Assembly: GCF_034190915.1 (NCBI RefSeq)
Contig: NW_026947506.1
Span: 36,641,748 to 36,705,747, forward strand
From: Cavia porcellus
Taxonomy: Eukaryota > Chordata > Mammalia > Rodentia > Caviidae
Direction of reading: 5' to 3'
Length of the DNA stretch: 64,000 nucleotides
The position numbers and the translations under genes are program-made. Positions 57,941 to 64,000 of this stretch are shown one piece after another. Under the pieces are notes generated by a model. The model saw only the letters and a program-made list of their open reading frames with translations, did not search any database and was not told where the DNA came from. How positions within the stretch are numbered: the first letter of the stretch is position 1; every line of letters begins with the position of its first letter.

Positions 57941-58913
57941 TCAGTGGCATCCTCTAGATGACGTGGGGAGATGACGTGGTTGGCAGAGTGTGTGTATTTT
58001 AGATCCTTCAGTATAAGTCATCTACCCTTCATTTCCCTCCTAGCCAGATGCTGATTTGTGTTATTCACTGATCCATCATAAAACAGAAAGAGGTAGAGAA
58101 CGTGCTCCCAGAGCCTCTTGCGAGTCCACATCCGGGTCAGCAGCTGTCCATCTTCAGGATGTGGGAGGCAGGCTTAACTCTGTGGAATTGACATCCGCTC
58201 TCTTTTAAATGTCCGGCCCCACTATTTCATACAGGCTTTAAGAAAAGTCCTTGTATGTCTTGCTGTCATGAAAGGTCTTTCAAAACTCTTTTTATTCGTA
58301 CTTCCCATAGAGTGTTTATAGTTAATGACCTGTTACATAGCTGGCCCCAGGACCAGGTGGAAGGGAGGCAGCTCCTCATTCTCCTCTACCCAGCCCCTCC
58401 GTCACCTGAAAATTCAAACGGCATCTTTCAAGTTTTGGGCTTCAGAGCATTGGCCTTGAGAGAAGTAGCCTTAAAATAAGAATGGGTGTACACACTGACT
58501 TCAGAAAAATCGCAAAACAATATTCCTAAGTAGTAATAGGTTGGCTGAAGTTCTGGCTGTTGAAAACTCTATTTATTATGTAAGTTCTAAACGTATTGAC
58601 AGTATTGTACCACCAAAACTTGTTCGGTCCCCTTAAAAGGCTCCAACAGGGGCTGTTAGATTATGGTGATCTGTGGAGGGACAGCTGGGTCCTGACCACA
58701 GGACTGGTGCGTCGCATACCCACTGTTTCTTCCTGTCTGCAGACAAGGACCTGGGCAGTGATCACACCTACCAAGTCTCACACACCTCCAGGTTGTACTA
58801 ACCACAGTCGGAAAGAGGTTCACTGCAATATAACAGTTAATGAACTTCAGTTTAAATTGTGTACATTTTTAAATTGTAAGATTTTTACTGTATATTGATG
58901 CATAGTGTGATTC

Positions 58914-58919
58914 AATAAA
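58914..58919 (+). terminator. LMTK2: LMTK2 poly(A) signal
   Basis: AATAAA is followed within 30 bases by AT-rich sequence (TTGCTTGTAATTT). It is the last strong signal before the repeat-bearing intergenic region, at a distance from the stop consistent with the long human 3' UTR. A second AATAAA-like site lies near 58952. Confidence 0.75.
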
Positions 58920-59144
58920 TTGCTTGTAATTTAAAAACTATTTAATATTCAAAATAAATATAGTTATATATTTATAAACTGTTGCTGAGTCTATTCTGTT
59001 TTTTCCACCGTGTTGGGATGGAGGTATCATGGCGTTGACTACCCTGCTCAGCCCACACTGCCTGGGTCTCCTAAACCTCTCAGGATCCTGAAAACTTAAA
59101 GAGGGTTTTCACTGGGAAATGAGTTTTGTTTAGACCAGAGATGA

Positions 59145-59300
59145 GTGCAGAGTTGAACCAGGGTCTTCACGCTACAAAGCTACCTCCCTAGTTGGCTTTG
59201 TTTTGTTTTGAGACTGAATCTTGCTAAATTCCCCAGACAGGCCTTGAATTTAGGATCCTCCTGCCTCAGGCTCCCAGAATGCTGGAATTATAGGGATACC
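59145..59300 (-). mobile_element. B4 SINE, diverged
   Basis: GTTGAACCAGGGTCTTCACG and GCTCCCAGAATGCTGGAATT. Confidence 0.75.
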
Positions 59301-59429
59301 CAGTAAAACAAGTGCCACGTTGCATTCATGCTGCCTTGAAGTGTATCTGTAATCCAAAGCCTCTGCACCTGCTGCGGAATTCAGACCCATTTCATTTCTA
59401 AGGTGCTCACCTGCGCAGCCTCAGAAAGC

Positions 59430-59512
59430 TCCCAGCTATATAGCGACTTCAAGGCCAGCGCGAACCATATAGGGAGACCTTGTCGCAAAAACAACCCCCC
59501 AAAACAAAAAAT
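59430..59512 (+). mobile_element. B1 SINE 3' fragment
   Basis: TATATAGCGACTTCAAGGCC AGCGCGAACCATATAGGGAG then ACCTTGTCGC and A/C-rich tail. Confidence 0.65.
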
Positions 59513-59979
59513 TCCCCAGTGATAGGATGTGGAAACAGGCAGGGAGCAATCAGGTATGCAGCGCAGCGTTTTTGTTTTTTGGTTGTCCTGGGGAGGTTTT
59601 GTGAGGGAACTGTAGGTTTTGTGCCGAAGCTGTCTACTTCCCGCCCCTAGAAACCAAACTCCAGGGACAACCAACCTTTCCTGCTGACCAGGGGACACTG
59701 CTGCAGAAGCTCCGCCCAGCGCCTGGGGGGATGGGAAAGGGACCCGCGTCCCTAAGCCCTTCGGGGCTGCAGGGTCAGCCGGTAACATCCGGATGCACTG
59801 GGGTGGAGGGGTGGGGCTGGGGGAAGTCCCGGGCCCTGCACAGCTCCACGAGGATGTGGCCGCTGCCTGTACATGGTTTCTATGATTACACAAGCGCTGC
59901 CCCACCGCGTCTTCCAATCTGGGCTCCAGGTTCCAGCCTTACCGCGAGGCCAGGTGCGGCGGTCAGTTGCAGGCGCACG

Positions 59980-60021
59980 GGGTCGCCCCCAGAGGCCCCG
60001 GGGTCGCCCCCAGAGGCCCCG
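59980..60021 (+). repeat. 21-bp tandem duplication in BHLHA15 promoter
   Basis: GGGTCGCCCCCAGAGGCCCC G repeated twice head to tail. Confidence 0.85.
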
Positions 60022-60174
60022 GGGTCTCCAGCCGCAGGTGGGCCCCTACCTCACACTCGGTGCCCTGCGCTTCCGGTCCGTCTGGGAGACCCGGGTCCTG
60101 AGAATGAGGCGTGGCCGCCCACCCGGTCCCGCCCCGCGAGCTGATTTACATGCGTCTTCGGCCCCGCCCGGGGC

Positions 60175-60238
60175 GGCTAAAGCGACGTGTCCTTGTCCCC
60201 CGTGGGCAGCCTTGACGGGTGCAGCCGCGGATCCCCAG
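60175..60238 (+). other. BHLHA15: probable BHLHA15 non-coding exon 1 (start approximate)
   Basis: A good donor, CCCCAG|GTAACG, lies at 60239 downstream of the GC-rich promoter. The coding exon has an acceptor at 60845. Human BHLHA15 has one non-coding exon followed by one coding exon, so this is the natural first exon. The 5' end is a guess. Another donor, GGGCAG|GTAAGT at 60679, could serve an alternative first exon. Confidence 0.5.
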
Positions 60239-60845
60239 GTAACGGGGGAAGGAGGACCCGGGTGGGGCTCCCGGGAGGGGACCAGAGGCAGGAACAGGTG
60301 ACAGCAAAGAGAAAACCCAGGCGGTGGCCACGGGGAAGTTGTCGTCCCCCTTCCCATGGTGCCATCCGCATGGTGGGGCTGGGGGCTGTGCAGAGACCTT
60401 GGAAACTGTCCACCTCTGACCTGTGACAGCTGCACCATGTACACAGAGCTTCTAGTCCCAATATTGTCCTACAGCCTGACACATTCAACAGGGCAGGAGG
60501 AATGGCTGCCACATGTCACAGGTCACCTATACTCAGGAGGCACTCACAGGGCAGTGAGGAACATGAGACCAGAAAAAGGCCACCAGGTTGAGTGTGAGCC
60601 AGTGGAGAAAGATAGGGAACAGGAGATCATGGGGAGTTGCGGAGCTGATGTGAGATCAAGCAGAAGTGTAGGGGGCAGGTAAGTCAGCTCAAGGTGTGTG
60701 GAAAGACCCTGGGGTCACTGTGCACTGAGTGGTCAGCCTTCACAGGCCATTAATCCATTGCACTGGGGAGAAAGCTGACAGGACACCACCTTGTGTGTCA
60801 TTGACCATGCTGAGTGATCACAGTGGCCTTCGTTCTGGATTTCAG

Positions 60846-61356
60846 TGCCGAGGACCTCTTTTCCTGGCCACCACCTGCTGCACAACCAGTCTGGATCATG
60901 AAGACCAAAAGCCGTCCTCCCCGGCGCCGGGTACCACTGCAGGACACCGAGGCCACTGTGGAGGAGCAAACCCCTGACAGGCCCCAGTCTGGCTGTGGCT
61001 CAGAGCTGGCCAAGGGTCTGCGGAGCAGGACATCCAGGGCAGCGGGGACACGGGCTGAGGGTGGGCGCCGGCGACAGGGCCCAGGCAGCCGACGAGAGAA
61101 CAGCATTCAGCGGCGGCTGGAGAGTAACGAGCGGGAGCGGCAGCGGATGCACAAGCTCAACAATGCCTTCCAAGCCCTGCGAGAGGTGATCCCGCACGTA
61201 CGAGCTGATAAGAAGCTCTCCAAGATCGAGACGCTCACGCTGGCCAAGAACTACATCAAGTCGCTGACCTCCACCATCCTGACCATGTCCAGCAGCTGCC
61301 TCCCAGGCCTCGAGGGACCAGAGCCTTCGGTGGGCCCCAAGCTTTACCAGCACTAC

Positions 61357-61388
<32 letters not shown>

Positions 61389-61485
61389 TGTGGCTGGGGC
61401 CCCGATGGGGGCCACAGAGGTCCAGCCCCAGGGCCACCTGCAGCGGTACTCTACACAGATCCACAGCTTCAGAGAGGGCAGCTAG
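60846..61485 (+). CDS. BHLHA15: BHLHA15 (MIST1) bHLH transcription factor; CDS 60898-61485
   Basis: The feature starts at the exon-2 acceptor (GGATTTCAG, ending 60845). I place translation at ATG 60898 because the protein then begins [11 protein letters not shown], as in known MIST1 (MKTKNRPPRRR). An in-frame upstream ATG at 60814 lies before the acceptor and is not used. The product is 195 aa (human 189). Residues 1-70 are basic and low complexity. The bHLH domain spans about 72-124, with [20 protein letters not shown] as basic region plus helix 1 and [16 protein letters not shown] as helix 2. A 10-residue Gln run occupies 154-163. The C terminus [13 protein letters not shown] is conserved. 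MIST1 is a nuclear E-box-binding factor that drives secretory-cell maturation in pancreatic acini, gastric chief cells and plasma cells. There is no frameshift; the whole CDS is in one exon. Confidence 0.97.
61357..61386 (+). repeat. BHLHA15: CAG/CAA trinucleotide run encoding Gln10
   Basis: Ten Gln codons with one CAA interruption inside the BHLHA15 coding sequence. Confidence 0.95.
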
Positions 61486-63760
61486 CACCCAGACTGGGGC
61501 GGGGTGGCAGTGGTGGCTGGCCTGCTCTCCTAACCCTGGTCCCTCAGAGCCTCAAGTTTCACCTAGACCTGTAAGGATGTCAGCTCTAAGAGGTTGTGGC
61601 CTCCCGCAACTCCTCTTCCCTGAAACTCAGCTCAGTCACTTCCCTGGAGCAGTTTTTTCCAGCCCTCCAGGGGATAAGCAACTTGTCTGGTTATTTCCAG
61701 GCTATGACCCTGAGTATCATAAGGCCTAAAGCCCCAGGAAGGTTCCAGGCCCTGTTGTTTTTGCATTGAGCTAGTGGCCTTATGAGAATGGAAAAGACCT
61801 GCTTGCTTTCTTCATCACTAAATCTCTTCCCCTTGCATGACCTTCCCTCTCCCCCCAGCAAAGATTCCAGAAAATGGTTTACTTAAAGATTTCCCTGAGG
61901 CAAAGCAGGGGAAGGGGCCGCCTGTACCCTGAGTCATAGACCTAGGTGGGGCCTGGGGCTCAGCCCTCTGATTTGGGGAAATTAAGCAGAACAGAACCCA
62001 AGGCCCTTCAAGGAATATGGCAGAACAAAGATGGCAGTTTTTTGAGTAGTCAGAAACCCTAATCAGAGGACCCCACTTCCTTCTAAAAGGTCCTGGGGCG
62101 GGGCTCCCTCCCTAGACCCTACTGGGGGTCTTCTAGAGAGGGGTAGCACTCTGGGCTGTGTTTGACTGGTGGGGGGGTCTTTGTGGGGCCTCAGTGCTAG
62201 GTAAGAGTTCCCCTGAGCCCCTGCACATGGGGAGGGTTTGGGGCTTTCTGCACGGTGAAGCCTGGGGAGGCAGGAGCTTCCCTCCCCACACCGAGTGCTG
62301 TTCCTGATGGCAGGGATTGATTGGGTGGCTTGGCAGCCCAGCTGCTTCAGGCCCAGCTTCCTTCTGTCGGGGCGTTCCTGCCCCACTGGCTCTGCCGGAC
62401 TGGGCCACTTTGCTGTCAACCCTGCTGGCATCTCATCTCTTTTGTCCCTCCACACAGAGTTATCCCAGAGACCTTGAGGATCTGGGCAGGGGGGACCTAC
62501 CTAGACCAGGAGTTTGGCTGAGGCTTTTGCTGGCCTGTCTCCAACACATGGCCTTGCCTCCCCACGCTTGGGCAGTGTGGCACTCTGTCAGCTTGGGGTC
62601 AGCTGTGGTCACGTGAAAGGTAGCAGGTGGCACCCAAAGGAACAGGCATTTCTGCTTTGGTCCTAACTCCCAGCCAGGTGCTCTGGAAGGAAGCCCTGGC
62701 ACACCGGGCTCCCTGTCTCCATGAGGTGATCTTGGGTCCTTCCCTGTAGGCCTGGGAGCCTGGTCTGACCCTCTGCTCCAACTACCACTAAGGGTCAGGT
62801 GGGCATGTGAGCCTTCCCATGTGCCCCCTGGGGACCTACCAGTGTGAGCTGAGATTGGATACAACCCCTAGATTGAGACAGAGCCGGCCCAGGCATCTCC
62901 TGCTACAGGGACCTGCAGTCCAGAGGTGCCCTGAGATGAGTGAGGCCACCACTGGCCCCTGGAAGCTGAGCTGAGGCCAGAACTGGACACAGCTTACCGC
63001 TGGACATGCTGATGATCTGAGCCTCGAGTAGAGGGTGCAGGGGCGCTGCCAACATCCTCCTGAGAACTGGCCATAGCCCAGGATTGCCACAAGTCACCAC
63101 CTTGTTGGACCACAACCTCACGACTCTTCCTGCCCTGAGCTGGCGCCTGCAATCCCCTCCACTTCCCAGGTAGCCAGTCCTTTTGCACTGGTGGTTGGAG
63201 GGGATCTATGTGCCCTTGGCCACATTACAAAGGGTACTCAAATGCCTCAGTCTCACTTTGGGGTGTTGAATGTTAGAGAGAAGACAGGGATGGATTGGTG
63301 ACCAGTCAGCATGGCCGGTGGCTTGGTCTCCCACGACCCTTGTCCTGAGCCCCCAGCCCAGCCTGGACATTTTCATCCTTTGAGAGGTCCTCCTGGACCA
63401 TCAGGGATAAACTTTCTCAAAGCCCTGGGTAAGCAGGTTGGTGCTGGGGTCCCCTGAGGTATTGGCCCACCATCCTCTCCACAAGTGGAAAAGACAGAAC
63501 TGTGACTTTTCTGTCTGGGAAAATCAAATTGGGACTGAGCAGCCTGTATTCTGCTGTCATTGTGGTGAGGATGTCCCTTAATTGACCCAAACTTGCTTTT
63601 ATTTTTGGCTAACTGTACCTTCAAAGTAGGAATGAAATTGATACCTTGCCATACCAGGAAAATAAAAGAATTGAGGGCAAATGCTTTGGCCACATGTATA
63701 AATGCATAGGAACTATGCATTTCAATCAGTGTATCAATAAAACGATGCTGCCATGTACAC
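61486..63760 (+). other. BHLHA15: BHLHA15 3' untranslated region
   Basis: About 2.3 kb of GC-rich non-coding sequence with no recognised SINE. Candidate poly(A) signals are at 63661-63666 and 63736-63741. Short open frames on both strands here lack homology I can recognise and are treated as noise. Confidence 0.65.
63736..63741 (+). terminator. BHLHA15: BHLHA15 candidate poly(A) signal
   Basis: AATAAA is followed about 20-30 bases later by TGTGGTGTAAGTTTTT, a GU/U-rich downstream element. Alternative AATAAA hexamers are at 63661 and 63781. Confidence 0.6.
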
Positions 63761-63773
63761 TGTGGTGTAAGTT

Positions 63774-64000
63774 TTTATTGAATAAAGCATCGGAGGAATC
63801 AAGAGAGTTCAGTGATGCTGAGCAGGGAAACACTCAGGAGAGGTCACCACAGAGACAGGGCAGAGTGACACCCTCCAGGTGGTTCCCTGAAAGCCACCTG
63901 CAGACGGCGAGACTCAACGGCAGAACATACAGGTCACAGGTGTGAGGGGACAAACCACACTGCCCATCAGGAACCTGACAGGGAAATGTAAACAGGCGGG
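63774..64000 (-). other. possible 3' UTR end of a convergent gene (TECPR1 by synteny)
   Basis: On the minus strand an AATAAA lies at 63774-63779. In human the next gene after BHLHA15 is TECPR1 on the opposite strand. No coding sequence for it is visible in the window, so the assignment rests only on synteny and the opposed poly(A) signal. Confidence 0.35.

Larger units (their letters stand above)
1..58940 (+). other. LMTK2: LMTK2 gene, 3' part (lemur tyrosine kinase 2)
   Basis: Nine coding exons on the + strand splice in phase into about 1,308 codons ending at TAG 55607-55609. The encoded protein matches my recall of LMTK2/KPI-2/BREK across the kinase C-lobe, acidic tail and C terminus. Human LMTK2 is about 1,500 residues, so roughly the first 195 residues (N-terminal membrane segments and the ATP-binding part of the kinase) lie upstream of the window. 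All eight internal donors are GT and all acceptors AG. LMTK2 is a membrane-anchored Ser/Thr-active kinase, despite its tyrosine-kinase-like fold, that acts in endosomal traffic, binds PP1 catalytic subunit, CDK5/p35 and myosin VI. The last is known family biology, not visible here. Introns are loaded with rodent retroelements; none interrupts a coding exon. Confidence 0.96.
55610..58940 (+). other. LMTK2: LMTK2 3' untranslated region
   Basis: About 3.3 kb of non-coding sequence follows the stop, up to the AATAAA at 58914-58919. It begins with a short CAG-type run (about 55660-55677) and contains a T20-like tract (56069-56083), a G-rich patch (about 57700-57712) and AT-rich blocks. A possible proximal poly(A) signal sits at 57935-57940. 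No SINE lies within it, unlike the introns, which suggests constraint. Confidence 0.85.
58945..60150. other. LMTK2-BHLHA15 intergenic region
   Basis: It contains a minus-strand B4 (59145-59300) and a degraded + strand B1 piece (59430-59512). Sequence becomes GC-rich from about 59650 towards the BHLHA15 promoter. No gene was recognised. Confidence 0.7.
59930..60260 (+). promoter_or_regulatory. BHLHA15: BHLHA15 GC-rich promoter region
   Basis: This CpG-rich block sits about 0.7 kb upstream of the coding exon, including GGGGCGGC-like Sp1-type sequence near 60170 and a GCGACGTGTC element at 60182-60191 that resembles an ACGTG-core XBP1/UPR site. BHLHA15 (Mist1) is a known XBP1 target in secretory cells. 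A 21-bp unit is tandemly duplicated at 59980-60021. No clear TATA box is seen. Confidence 0.6.

Noticed and set aside
59381..60512. GC-rich open frames of 79-178 codons on both strands around the BHLHA15 promoter
   Set aside because: Stop-poor because of GC content, cover a SINE and a CpG-rich promoter, and encode low-complexity sequence.
60814..60897. Extended BHLHA15 start giving 223 aa
   Set aside because: The upstream ATG lies before the 60845 acceptor, so it is outside the mature exon; known MIST1 begins MKTK.
62063..63188. Frames of 60-134 codons in the BHLHA15 3' UTR
   Set aside because: No recognised domain or splice context; overlapping frames on both strands indicate composition noise.

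Overview
This is a mammalian, almost certainly rodent, genomic window. It carries the 3' two-thirds of LMTK2 (lemur tyrosine kinase 2) and the whole of BHLHA15 (MIST1), both on the + strand. The order LMTK2 then BHLHA15 matches human 7q21.3 as I recall it. Rodent origin is inferred from abundant B1, ID (tRNA-Ala-like) and B4 (B1+ID composite) SINEs, MaLR LTR elements, an IAP-like solo LTR and a young LINE-1 with tandem 5' monomers. The youngest ID copies share a distinctive A-rich tail and do not look like the usual mouse, rat or squirrel forms. A mouse-related, non-murine rodent (for example beaver or kangaroo rat lineage) is possible, but I cannot name the species.

Layout. 1-58.9 kb is LMTK2. 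Nine coding exons with canonical splice sites are visible at 3104-3191, 15696-15829, 37463-37547, 39117-39238, 43312-43461, 45714-48657, 53750-53882, 54118-54360 and 55581-55609. A 3' UTR of about 3.3 kb follows, with AATAAA at 58914. Earlier exons (N-terminal membrane region, ATP-binding N-lobe) lie upstream of the window. Exon phases join without a break into about 1,308 codons. They cover the kinase catalytic loop (HSD in place of HRD), DYG in place of DFG, the C-lobe, a very long acidic Ser-rich tail, a KAVTFF PP1-docking motif and a DPF endocytic-type motif near the C terminus.

58.9-60.1 kb is a short intergenic region. BHLHA15 has a GC-rich promoter with a probable non-coding first exon near 60.18-60.24 kb and a single coding exon at 60898-61485 (195 aa bHLH factor with a 10-residue Gln run). 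A long 3' UTR ends near 63.76 kb. Opposing poly(A) signals there suggest a tail-to-tail neighbour on the minus strand (TECPR1 in human synteny), but this is inference.

The introns are mostly repeats. The standout is a full-length antisense LINE-1 at 16561-24386. It has intact ORF1 (350 aa) and ORF2 (1278 aa), a 14-bp target-site duplication, a long oligo(A) tail, and a 5' promoter of 261-bp tandem monomers that alternate as an A/B dimer. Other items are a retroposed, nearly intact 5S rRNA copy (35811-35931) with A-tail and 16-bp TSD, an IAP-like solo LTR (3872-4282) with 6-bp TSD, a two-LTR MaLR element (30051-32367) with a recognisable primer-binding site, a 3'-truncated U2 snRNA-like fragment, ancient L1 relics, small DNA transposons and several microsatellites. 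I found no clearly new biological system. The monomeric L1 promoter is the most unusual structure.
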